Part shown: positions 49,339 to 60,860 of the stretch, in pieces | Numbering within the stretch: position 1 is the first letter of the stretch | How the letters are laid out: every line of letters starts with the position of its first letter | From: Macquaria australasica | Taxonomy: Eukaryota; Chordata; Actinopteri; Centrarchiformes; Percichthyidae | DNA: 64,000 bases | NCBI GenBank assembly: GCA_005408345.1 | Contig: SEMN01000349.1 | Span: 472,809-536,808 of the forward strand | Direction: 5' to 3' | Position numbers and translations under genes: made by a program | The notes under the pieces: generated by a model | What the model saw: the letters and a program-made list of their open reading frames with translations, nothing else | Told to the model about the DNA's origin: nothing | The model's database searches: none

Positions 49339-51874
49339 ACCAGATCTGTATCTCCAGCTAAGCCCCTGTTGTTGTATCTAACAGACCTGGAACTGGTTTT
49401 AGGGTTTTTGCTCCAAGGCAGAGCCTGAAATGCTGCAGCATGGATTCACATGGTGATCAATTAAGTTTTAGTTTCAAATATGTATCCTGAGCTGCTGAGT
49501 TCAACAGTTGATATAGAAATAAGAGAGGCTGACAGTAAAGGTGGTTTTCACTGAGATTCATTCAAAGATTTGTCTTAAGAAAAGAAATTTCACGTGAAAA
49601 GTGTAAAGGTACTCGAACTGCAGCTTGGTCAGAAAAGTAAAGACCCAGCTCAGGTCCAAGTTTGGACTGAATGAATGTTTTGTTTTGTCTCAGTGATCAT
49701 TGTGAAGAAACTCAATGACTGTAATATATTTCAAAGTCGTGATAGAAGGCTTGTTTACTTTATGATTTGCATTGATGTAGTTTTTAGTTGTTAACACTTT
49801 CTTGGCATTCCTATTTATTTGCTGTTGCTGTCGCCATCTTGCTGCAGCCATTTTGGGTCCCGACTGTTGCTGTTTATTTAAAGTCAGCCGTTTGGTTTAT
49901 CTCAGTACTAAATAAGAGCATCTTATTAAATGTTTGCAACTTATCGCAGGTATTTGTGGATTGACTTTACAGAAACACAGACTGGAAAAATGGATTTAAC
50001 ACAGGGAATCAACAATCACAATGAATCAACCTTCGCCCTTTTTTTCCATTTTCCATTTTTTGTTTGGCAGTCTTAAAAAAACTAATTAATTTCATTAGTT
50101 TACATTGCTAGAATGAATTATTTCTAGAAGACTAGAAAATTTTCCACTGCCCTCTTGAAGGCTCTGGTACTCTCTGACCTCTGTAAGACACACATTTCAC
50201 GTTTAAAACTGTATGTGTGTTTGTGTGTGTGTGTGAGTACTTTAGCTTAGCTTTAGCTTTTGTGACACCTTGGTAGCTTTTCCATCATCTCTGAGCTTCA
50301 CGCAGAAATGTGTGTGTATGTGTTTACACCCAAGTGTATTATCACAAACGCACATTCTCACTTAAGACTGCTTATCCTTAAAGCATAATCACAGTAAATC
50401 TTTAGATACATACTCACTGCAGATATTTACAAAAGGACAAAAGCACATCATTATTTTGGTCACATTTTAAGGGGATAACTGTATGGTTCATCAAAGGGGT
50501 TTCAGAGTACAGGTCCTAACTCAGTTTACTTTCAAAGTCTCCTTAGTACCTGGTACGATTTGGTCCAAAAGGATATTTTGACAATCATTAAGTAATTTTT
50601 CGTACAAAATGTCTTCAATTAACACAACATCAGCTTTGCTCAGCCTCTTAGAGTCAGTTTTGTCTGTCGTTCTTAATCAGTTTGGTGTCTTTAGCCTTCC
50701 TCTGTTTCACATTCACCTCTATGCTTCCACATTTTCCCAAGTGAACACTCTATATTTCTCTGATAGATGTGAAGACTTCTCTTCGTCTTGCAGCTTTTCT
50801 CTTTCATCCATCCTAATTCCATCTGACTTTTGGTAGGGTATCTCTAGATATAAATGTGTACATATACAGTATATACATATCATCAGAACTGCTGCGTAAT
50901 GTAGTCTGTTAATCTTAGACAGTGAGCATCGATCCTGTTTGGTGTATTTTTTGTGGCTAATTTTGTGACTGTCCGCCTAGTACTTACTAGTTCTTCAAAT
51001 TAGGGAATTTCCTGTTTAAGTCGATTTAAAACTTTATATTTTTACATTTTTTAACCATCAGCCACTTGGAAAATGAGATATGACTTTTTGCGTTTTCCTT
51101 CGGTTTTAACAAGGAAGATCAAGCTGAGCTTAGCTAAAGGGGCCAAAAAATGAAAAAGTTAACATCAAAAATGCCTGAAGAAATAGAAAAGCAGGAGCAA
51201 ATTTAAAATGTCACAGTATTCCATTTACATCTTTAGGTGTTTCATAGAGATCTTGACTGTCGTTTTTATTGAGAGAAACAATAGGTTATTAATGGGAATT
51301 TGAAGCATGAATCTCTATGGTTGGCGACACGTTTTTGCACATTATACCTTAACTGTTGGTCAGGACCTTCTTGCTTTAAAATGTTGAGTTTTATTCAGAA
51401 AGAGAAATATATGCAGATATATATATATACAGATATGATATTTATAGTGACAGTTTTCTGTCAGAATCACACTGAGTTTAGATGTTTTTACTTTGATTTT
51501 AGCGACTCTTGGAAGCAGCTAACATGTTGAATGAAGAATTTGACGCACATGAATTTTGCAAGACACACTAGCTTTCATTTTAGATTTTCCACTCTTCCAC
51601 TCCTCTTCTCTGTCCTCCCTCCTCTCCTTCCTCTATCCCTTGTCAGTTTCATTAGTGCTATCAGAAAGCTTCTAACACTGTTACACACCTGTAAACCCGA
51701 GTGTGTCAAAGCTTTTCACAAGTTCTTCCTCTCTTCAAAAAAAATATCCAGCAGCTCGTCAAGTCCAGCAAGTCCAGACAGCTTTGAGATCTTAATCTTT
51801 CGTTTTCTCCATCACTCTAAACAGTTTGAGAAAATATGTTTCTGGCAGCCTCTCGGGGGAGGAAAGGTGAGAAA

Positions 51875-51880
51875 AATAAA
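51875..51880 (+). terminator. wdr7: Possible proximal polyadenylation signal of wdr7
   Basis: AATAAA lies in GAAAAATAAAGAAGG within the 3' UTR, about 640 bp before the distal signal. The downstream sequence is purine-rich and not obviously GT-rich, so it is a weaker candidate. Confidence 0.3.
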
Positions 51881-52515
51881 GAAGGCAGAGAGGAAGAGCT
51901 GAAGAGTAAGTAACAAGTGAGGAAGATCAGGTCATCCACCCAGAAAAATAAGGTTCTTCGGTGAAGGTAGTGAACCGAAATGTCTAAAAGAACCTTCTGG
52001 TTTTTCTTCAAATGAATGAAATGTCTCCAAAAACTGTATATGCATTTGTTAAATTGATCTTTACAGCACTGTAAAGATTATTTTAGACAAAGTGACGCTG
52101 TTCTTTGACTTGAATATAAAAATGAGAAATACGAATACAGTTTTAGGTCCCATCCTTTCTCCGATTTTCTTTTTCTCAGTATTCCTCTTCCTGTTTCCCG
52201 TGAAATATACCACAGATTTACTTTTGACTGTGTTTTTAAAAGAAATGTGTTTGCTTACTTAGTTTCAACAGCAAACATTCGTTTCTGAGTTTCACACTAA
52301 ATTGAATCGGCAATTTTTCTTCTTAATTTTGTTTTAGATTTTATTATGTATTTATTGTTTATACAGCAAACTCAGCCTAGATATTTAAGTGTGTGTGTGT
52401 GTGATGTAGTGCATGTATATAAGCTTCCCTTGATGTAACACAGAGCAGGTTGAATCTACTGTTCATCATATAAACAACATGTGTTGTGTTAAAATGTGTT
52501 GTTGAATTTGTGTCC

Positions 52516-52521
52516 AATAAA
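52516..52521 (+). terminator. wdr7: Polyadenylation signal AATAAA, likely distal end of wdr7
   Basis: A canonical AATAAA hexamer lies in TGTCCAATAAAGATG. It is followed by GTGAGACAGCGGGTGTC and a T-rich stretch resembling a downstream element. It is the best candidate end for the long 3' UTR. The upstream hexamer at 51875-51880 is an alternative. Confidence 0.6.
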
Positions 52522-52540
52522 GATGAAAGTGAGACAGCGG

Positions 52541-54419
52541 GTGTCAAATATTTATGTTCCTGCTTTATTCTCTTCTCATTTCTTTAAATTTAAGCTTCCT
52601 CCCTGATGACAGTTGTGTCGTATTAAGTACATAAACCAGCAGTAAGAGAGACAGTTTTTCACTTTGATTCAAGTTGTGCTGCCCTCCAATGCACCTGTCA
52701 CACATTCAGGTCTGCACAGATATCTTTTCAGTTATTTGATGACATTTTTCTTTAAAGTTATAATCTTAAAAGTTCCCCTCCACTCAAAAACATGTTTCTC
52801 TTCTTGTTCCTCCAGTTGAATGTTTGAGCTTCACTGTACAGAATGATGTATGTGCAGAGTTTGACACTAGAAGGATGTTTTCACATTCATCTGCTGAAAG
52901 TGGAAAGTTGTGCTTATTGAAAATTTTCAGGTTTGGGTCTACAAGCATGATTTGTGACATAAATTCAATTCAGTTTTATTTATATAGCGCCAAATCACAA
53001 CAGAAGTTATCTTTTCATATAGAGCAGGTCTAGACCGACTCTTTATATTTACAGAGACCCAACAGTTCCCACCATGAGCAGCACTATGAGACAGTGGCAA
53101 GGAAAAACTCCCTTTTAACAGAGAGATGGTTCACAAATAGTTTGGAAGCCAATCCTGGTCCAATATTCAACTTGCAAAAGTGTGATGTGGAAACTTGAAG
53201 CCTCCAGCGCAAATACACTGAGAATGGACTTTACAGTGAAGCAGGAAACAGCCGTCGTACAGCAGTTCAACTTATATTTATAGATTATGCATTTTTAATG
53301 AAGGAGAAGGAGTAGATGTCATTTCAAAGATTTTAAGAAGATAATTTAACTTTTTTGTGAAAAGAACATAGATACAAATTATTATTCAAAGAGCAATTTA
53401 TATAGATGTTAAAACATGTCTGGAGGGTTTCAGCGTTTCAGTCCTGGGGTGTCCTGACTGCCTACTGATTAAGACATATACATTTTCTATATATAATATA
53501 AAACATATCAATGTTACAGCCCTCCCCCCCGAAAAAACATAACATTAGACATTAGCTGAACAGTGGCCAAATGGTAATTATGAGATAATGCTAAATGCTA
53601 AAACAGTGTAAAAGTAGCACAAGTGGAGAACAGTCATAAGGTTAGTACACTGACTCAGTAATGTCAATTACACAGTAATATGTAAAGTTTCCTAACATTA
53701 GCTAACATTAGCCACCTGAAATGTGGGTGCTGCATTCTGGATAATGTAGGCGCCAGGTTTTGACAAGGAAGAAGAATGTGTGGATCTCTGCAGCATCAAT
53801 TTTGATCCTTCTTTAACCTCCACCCCCCCCCACCATAGTCTTTTTCTTAGGGGGGCAGGGGATCGCAGGTCTACAGTATATGCCAGATAGAAGTGGTGTA
53901 CATCATCTGAAAGCTGGGAACCTGAAAATTAATTTGAGATGCAGCTCAGCACTGTGTGTCAAGTTTGTCTAGTCATAAATGTGTAATAAACATTGTGTTT
54001 CGGTTAGGCGCAAAATTCTGAAAGGTTGTGTGAGTGTATAAGGGCTTAGAACAATATGATGGGAGTATATGATGGCCATTCCCATGCTCAATTATGCAAG
54101 TTGTTGCAGCAATTTTTTGGTTGATACCATTTGTTACACAGATTTGGTGCAAAATGTAACCCTTTTTGACCACTCGAGAATTGATAAAAATTGTCAAAAC
54201 TCCCTCCAAAATACCACATTAAGACACCAAGAACTTGAGAAACACCATAAAACAATTCATGCTGTGACTTGGTATCAAACACTTTTGTCATTTGGACATT
54301 TCTATAAGAATTGCATTTTTCAGCGATTGGATCGCTAGCACTTGTGTTCTGGAAATTGCTAAGAAACCCCTTATTGTCAATATACCTAGGACAGCTATAC
54401 ATCCTCTGAATGCCCTAGG
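52541..54419. other. Downstream of wdr7, no gene seen
   Basis: Contains the second copy of the short interspersed repeat (52963-53125). The rest is AT-rich, with a C-run near 53522 and 53822. Frames around 53973-54402 overlap on both strands and match no family. Confidence 0.5.
52963..53125 (+). repeat. Short interspersed repeat, copy 2
   Basis: Same order as 10217-10437: ATTCAATTCAGTTTTATTTA, then TATAGCGCCAAATCACAACA, AGAGCAGGTCTAGACCGACT and GGCAAGGAAAAACTCCCTTT. It lacks the GGGCAC segment, a small internal deletion, and the AGAACC tail. Confidence 0.88.
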
Positions 54420-54985
54420 TCTCTAGTTTGTGGTTGTACAGTTTCATGAGGCTGTGATTATCCTTGAGGTCACAATAGGTCATTTTATACAGTGAGGTCA
54501 AGTTTCAAAAAATGGTCTCTACAATGAAATGGCTACTATGGGGACAAACATCATCACACATGAATACAATTGGGCTCATTGAAGCCACAAGAGTGTCAGC
54601 TTTCCAGTCAATTCATGCAATTCCATTACTGTTTAGGGACCACCCCAGTATGCAGAAATATTTTTAAAATAGGCAAAAATATCACATTCATACTGCATGC
54701 AAAAAACTGCATTGTTTGTGCCCAAAACTGCATGGGATTAGCATAAAGTGGGCATGTCTTAAAGGAGAGACTTGTGGGTACCCATAGAAGCCATTTCATT
54801 CAGATATGTTGAGGTTTGAGGTCAAGGGACCCCAAAATTTTACCTAACTTTGAAGCGTTATTTAGCCCCCTTCCCAACATGCTAGCATGACATGGTTATT
54901 ACCAACAGATGCCTTAGGTCATCAGCCCACTACACCCCCTGAAAGAGAGTAATGTCAGCAGCGGGCGTAGACGTCCAAGCGGAGT
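54420..54985. repeat. Dispersed repeat block
   Basis: Includes AAAGGAGAGACTTGTGGGTA, a TTGAGGTTTGAGGTCAAGGG segment and GAAGCGTTATTTAGCCCCCT. I recall this kind of sequence as an abundant interspersed repeat of percomorph fish. Its ends and class cannot be set from one copy. Confidence 0.5.
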
Positions 54986-57900
54986 TAAAGAGGTTTAAAC
55001 TGTCCACGTGACTGACAATGTTATAGAAGTGCAACACGAAATCTGTTGAGTACTCTTTTAATACAGGTCACAGAGATGTTTGTTTTTTTTACCACCGGCG
55101 GCAGCATCCACACCTTCAGCAGCAACTCTGTCAGAAATACAACAGAAGAAGAGCTTGTGTATCTGTTTACAACACAACCAACAAACTGTGGGCTGAGAGG
55201 ATTGATTGCTGTTTTAATAGACCTTCTTCACAGCAGACATTTTGACATAGTAGGATACCCACAGGTGTAACTGATAACATTAATAAGGGCTGCAATCTAT
55301 TTCGCTTCCATTTTCAGGGCCCTGACATTGTGCATGCTGGCTCACTGTCATGGCTGACTGATGCACTTAAACAGAACAGAGCCATTGTTAATGTTATTAG
55401 TAACACCTGCTTTGATGAGTCAAAATGTCTGCTGGGAAAAAGGCCCATTAAGAAGAAAGTCTATCATTACCTTCAAGCTGTGAGTAACTGCCATCTGATC
55501 TCATGCTGTGCACACGCCGTGAGTAGTTTTCCACACAACAGTATGACATAATAGTAGGTGTACTTTACCTTGCTGAGGAGTTGGAGGTGTGCAGGCTATC
55601 ACCTGTCACTCTTCGTTTAACAGCTGTTTTTTCTTCTACCGTCAGTCTGTGCAATAAAATTAAAAAAAAGACACAAAAAAATGCCAAAAACACATTTTTA
55701 GTGATCAACTGCAGTCAGAGCTAACCTCGGTGACAAATCACCGCATTTCGTGTGGCTTTTTAACAATAAAAGCCACCCCTCGTCAGCAGCAGGAGGAAAA
55801 TGCTCAGTTTGCATTAGCAGTCAATGAGATGAAATGGCAGCAACAGTAACACTGGATTACATGCTGTATAGTTTCCTGTGAATCCACTGTGCATGGTTAC
55901 ACAATTTAGATCCAGCGCAGGAAGAGGGGACTTTTGGTGGGAAGAGGGGAGAGTTGGTGGGACCAACAACAATGAAAACTACTCTATAGAAAGGTAATTA
56001 CAGAATAAATACATTGAATGGCTATTGATGACAAAATGTCTGCCATAAATAATATAAAAAAATGGGGTTTTAAATAATGAAAATCTAGAAAGTGTGAAAA
56101 ATCACTCGTTTTTTTAACATCTTCACGTAAAATTCAGCTCTGCCTCACCTCTCTGTTTCTGTCTGACTAATTAAATGCTGGGTTTACACACTGTCTCTCT
56201 CTTAAATAACATCATCATGAGTTCACAGCAGAACAGCTTTAACGAGTCTCTGATCACAGAGAAGATCAATCTCATTTTTTATTTCATCTCAGATCTCTTT
56301 AACGTTAACGTCTGTTTCCATCTGATATTTGAGCTAAACTTCATGTTTTCATCTCCCTCATTCTAAAAACATAAAAGGTCAGTTCTGTTCATAATTTAAA
56401 GGCGAATAATGATTAAAGTTGTAGTTCTACATGTAAAGTTAACTGTGTTCAATTATTCACTTTTAACTTTGGTATAAAAGATGAAGAGTGAAGCCGTAAA
56501 AACACAGCAATTAAATACAGAAAGGTTAGGGATTCATGGTCATGGTTAAAAGAAACCAACGTTTACGTTTGCGAACAGCAATCTCATGTCTCAGAGTCAT
56601 ATTTCATACAACCACTCGAGGGTCTTGTAAGGTAGGTTGTTTTATGCATTTGAACAAATTACCAATACAGTTGTTTTTTTTAACCTGTAAAATAATCACA
56701 AAGGGTGTCGGACTACCTTAACGTTAGGGGACTTGAGACAGACAGAGTACAAAACAACAGTCAAAATAGAAGCAGCAGAGGCAGAGATATCCTGACTTTT
56801 AGTCTGTAGTATGGGTCAAGCTCCAAAAACACTTGATCCTACATTTCCCATAATGCAACTGGATAGGGTCTTTTGTCTGACCCTCCTTGCCTGGTAAATG
56901 CACACATCTTTCAAACCTCAAACTTCCACTTTGTAAAGCAGGTTTTCTGTTATAAATGTGTACTCTCCAACTCCAAGCTGAGATAACCCTGATGACATCA
57001 TTATGACATCATTGGGGGTTATTTTCTCCTCCAGAGCCACAGGAGACATACAGCTGTTTTCACAAGCTGACTAGTATTAATCATGAAGAGTAAACTTTTT
57101 TGTTTTTATTCAACACACTATTAAAAAAATCAAAGAAAAAGGACACTAATTATTTATTTGTATTTTTTGTCTATTTATAATTTCAAACTGTCTTTTCCCT
57201 CTGTCTCTTTTCCTCCCTCCATCCTATTCTCTTATAGGGCCATGGATCAAACCTCCAGGTGGCTTTGACCTTCCAACTGCTCGATCCAGAAACACTGATC
57301 ATTTATCACACACTTTTTCCGTTCTTTCTCTCTCTATCCCTCTTTTGCTGTGTTTCCTGTCCTGTCTTTTCTTACATACGCAGGATCTCTTATCCTCACA
57401 CTCTGTCTTTAATCAGTCCTCAGTATGAACACCATCAGGTATTGATGGTATTGATCAGGAGTTTTTCTCGTCTTCTCTCTTCGCCTCCAACTTCACATTC
57501 CTTCACACAGAACCAGGAAACAACCTGCAGACCTTTGAGAAGTTTGAAAACTAACTTCAGGAAGAATTTCTGTATTCACTTTTGATGCCTTCAGACAGAA
57601 CATGAGCAATCATGCACACAGTGTGTCTGCTGTGCAGGTGGTTAAACTAGGGATGGTGGACAGGCTGGGAATAAAAATCAGCCCTGAACTTTTAAATCAG
57701 ACCAGCCCCCCAAAACCCACCAGGAGATACACCACCACCCATACAGACCATGTCACACTTTACAATAATTAAATAGTGAAAAAAGATTTGATTTATAAAT
57801 TGACTATAATAACTTGTAGAAGAATATGTAAAATAGAAACTCCTGTAAAGTGTTATATAATGATAAGAATTATAATGATCCATATAATAGTCTATATAAC

Positions 57901-58344
57901 TGTGTAATGCTATAATTGTTATTTCCACTGTGTCAGATCAGATTCTGTGGTGATTTAATAACTGTAATTTGTGAAGTTGTGAGGTGGACAAAATATCAGA
58001 AACGCAAAGAACTAAAGTATCAACAACAAAAACTGAACATTAATAAGTAAGCTAAATGATGTTTATTGCAATGTTATTTCCACTGTTTTACATTAAAGGT
58101 GTAATTTCCATTGGGGATGGGGGTGACATGTAACCCTCACTTTTCAAAATCCTTTTGTTGTCCCCCTCACTTCTATTGTGCAGGTCATTTGTCCTATAAT
58201 CTCTCTGATCTTTGTCCTCTTACTGTCCACCAACTGTGGTCCAGATGAGAGAAAAGCATTAATAAAATGTTGATACACTCCATGTGAGACGTTTACCACG
58301 CAGCAGTGAGTGGTGCAGCAAGTGCTTTACAAACCTGCCCTGGG
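54986..58344. other. Intergenic, no gene supported
   Basis: AT-rich with several possible repeat fragments (for example the CAGCAGACATTTTGACATAG segment near 55231). A pyrimidine tract followed by TTATAG at about 57185-57237 resembles a splice acceptor, but the following frame (to 57585) is low-complexity after about 30 codons and no donor or family match was found. No gene called. Confidence 0.4.
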
Positions 58345-60859
58345 TCTCACCTCACAGGCTACATTGGCTCTCTCTGCAAGCCCGTTTGACTGAGGAAACT
58401 CGAGGCTGCTGGTGACATGAATGAAGTCCCATTGTGTAGCAACATCTTTGAAATGCTAACTGGTGTGCTGTCTAGCCTTGCCAGAAAGGAGGGTAGACCA
58501 TGGGAGGTCTGGAACTGGGTGAAGCTGAGGATGTTCTTTTTGCTGATGAGATCTGGTGCTGTTGTACACTGCACGTGAGAGCAACTCCTTGGTGATGTTG
58601 TTTGTCATTGTTGGCCAAAAGATGATGCTTCTAGCTCCGCACTGGATTGCTTCAGCACCTGGGTGGCCTTTGTGCACAGTGTTGATGTACTCTCTGTGCA
58701 GAAACTGGGGGATGACTGTTTTGTGGTCTTTCATGACGAGCCCGTCCTTCACTGTCAGTTCGTCTCTGTAAGGAAAGAAGATACGATCTGCAGATTGGAG
58801 CTGATGGGCCATCCTCGTTGAATGACTGCACAGAGGGTTTGTAGCACCTCGTTCTCTGCTGTGTGCTTTCCGAGTGCCTTCAGACGGGCCGTGGAGATGT
58901 AACTCACCAACATCGTAAGCATAATTTTCAGCAGGGCTCTGGGAGAATTGCTTTTGGAGCTCAAGAACAGGATCTGCCAGATACATGTATTTACCCTTTT
59001 TGTACACCAAGCTGATGTCGTAGCTCTGCAGCCGGAGCATCATTCTCTGGAGACGGGCAGGGGCGGTGTGAATGGCCTTCTTCAAGATAGTTACTAAAGG
59101 TTGGTGGTCAGTTACCACGATTGTGGGCTTTCGCTGTATGTAGTCCTTGAATTTTGTGTAGGTAAATATGACAGCTAGTAGCTGTGGTGGAAATTGTGTA
59201 TTTCCTTTGGAGAAGTGAGCAAATAAAATGAAGATTCAACAAGCCGTTGTGTTTTGTATATTTAATTAAGAAAAGAATGAAACAATCAGATGAAATTGTG
59301 AAAAAGAATAAAAGAGATAAATGAAGGGGGGGTGCGGGCGAGCACACAGAGTCAATCCAATTCAGCTGAAGGACAGAGATCATACACCAAAATGCATATG
59401 AAGCCTCTGACAAAGAAGGAAAGATGCTGTCACATACTTATAACCTCACAATCCACAGACAGACATATCAGAGTACAGAATCACCTCTAACAAAGATAGT
59501 CTGTCTCCAGCTAAGTTTCCCTGCCCAAGGCTGGAAACCCAGGGCAGACTGTTCCCCAGACTGCAGCTGTCCTTTCCCCTGATTACAAACAATCTGTCCT
59601 CCCGCTGTAACCAACCAAGATACCAATGTACCTTAAACAGAGATGACCTAAAACAGAAATTATCTGAGTGTACAGAAAGAAGACTGATTAACAGGAAAAA
59701 ATAAGTTATCACACTAGACATATACATGGGACATAAAGAGAGAAGTTTAATTACACTAAACATATCTAGTATGAAAGGAAAAGAGAAATTTTGCCCTTAC
59801 AGTAGCTCCTTCTCTATTTGGGCATATCATATTTCCGTGTCCGTGAGGGTACGCAACGCAAATGCTACTGGTCTGCTGTCTTGCATGCATGCAGCTCCAA
59901 GTCCATAGCATGACCCGTCACAGGTAAGAGTGACTCGCCGCTTGACATTATAGTATGACAATACTGGTGGGCTGGACAGGCATGAATTGAGATGGCTGAG
60001 TGCCTCCTAATGCTGCTGGAAGCAGCACCAAACACTCTCCTTGTATGTCAGTTTTTTCAGTGGCGCTGCAGTGTCGCTGAAGTTCGGGATGCCATGGAAA
60101 CGCTGTAGTGAGGGGATGTCAGTGATTGCTGCAGTTTTAGAGAGGTCTGCTTTTAGGCCTTCGCTTGTGAAGATGTAGCCTACATAGCTTGGTCCGAGCT
60201 AAATTTGCATTTAGCTGGATTTAACCTGAGGCTCACTTCTCTTGCTCTATTCAAGTTGGCATCATGTTCAGCTACTCCACGGCCTCCAATGATGATGCCA
60301 TCTATGATGACTGAACATGGATAACCTGCAAACAGCTGTTGCGTAGAGCCCTGAAACACCTTGCTCGAAAACACTGTTGACCCTGACATTTGTGCCGCCA
60401 CTTTCTCAACGCTGCACATGGGGTGATGGGGCCTTTTCAACGCTGTGTTGAGGTCTTTTGGATTGATGCACAGTCTGATTTCTTGTTTGTCCTTCTTATC
60501 TGCTACTACCGTGGACGAGACCAGTCTGTAGGTTCAGTGACTGGTGTTATGAGGCCTAGGCTTTTCATGGATTCAAGTTCAGCTTTGACTCTGTCTTGCT
60601 TCACAACTGGGATGTAGTGGGCTGGCCGGACCACAGGCTGTTTGCTGGGATCCACCATCATGGCGTATGTGACTGGGAGTTCTCCGAGCTCATCACTGAA
60701 CAGGTCTTTGTACTGTGTGAGAATCTGTGTGGTGAACTTTACCCTTATATACAGTTCTGTTTCAGACCAGATTAAGGTCATGTGACCTGAGCCACCTCCA
60801 TTTGCTGAATTAGGACCATGGTTGAAGGATCTGAACACCGGTAAGTAACCCTTCACCAT
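58345..60859 (-). pseudogene. gypsy pol remnant (RT, RNase H, integrase)
   Basis: The RT segment runs from STVFS almost directly to QQLFAGYP, so the central palm part is deleted. The catalytic double Asp reads IIDG at about 60293-60319, so the second Asp is lost. The RNase H region includes VTLTCDGSCYGLGAACMQDS and, across the solo LTR, TDHQPLVTILKKAIHTAPAR. The integrase HHCC region keeps its two His and the first Cys. The longest intact piece is 220 codons (59118-58456). It is inactive. Confidence 0.88.
59183..59801. mobile_element. Solo LTR nested in the gypsy fragment
   Basis: A 619-bp sequence with TGTGGTGG at one end and CTTACA at the other (TG...CA) is flanked by GTAGC on both sides (59178-59182 and 59802-59806), a 5-bp target duplication. 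The interrupted RNase H frame resumes after it. No coding capacity. On the minus strand, AATTAAATA followed by about 80 bp of GT- and T-rich sequence near the end suggests minus orientation, but this is weak. Confidence 0.85.
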
Positions 60860-60860
60860 A

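Larger units (their letters stand above)
49339..52540 (+). other. wdr7: wdr7 3' untranslated region
   Basis: About 3.2 kb follows the stop codon with no coding signal, AT-rich composition and many ATTTA motifs, and no recognisable transposon. It ends near AATAAA (52516-52521), which is followed within about 25 bp by GT- and T-rich sequence. A second AATAAA at 51875-51880 could give a shorter transcript. Open frames here (for example 51531-51902) are low-complexity chance frames. The exact cleavage point is inferred. Confidence 0.65.
58345..60860 (-). mobile_element. Ty3/gypsy pol fragment, antisense, interrupted
   Basis: Reading right to left: reverse transcriptase N-terminal part (60859-60506, with LTQYKDLFSDELGELPVTYA), a shortened RT palm (60440-60180), RNase H (about 60180-59807 and 59182-59060), then the RNase H-integrase linker and the integrase zinc-binding region (59118-58456, with HREYINTVHKGHPGAEAIQC), and an integrase core remnant near 58400 (FPQSNGLAERA). 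No LTRs of its own were found. It differs from the element at 44805, so it is a separate family or subfamily. It is broken by stops, an internal RT deletion and a nested solo LTR. Confidence 0.9.

Noticed and set aside
51531..51902. A 123-codon frame downstream of wdr7
   Set aside because: Lies in the 3' UTR and is Phe/Ser/Leu low-complexity.
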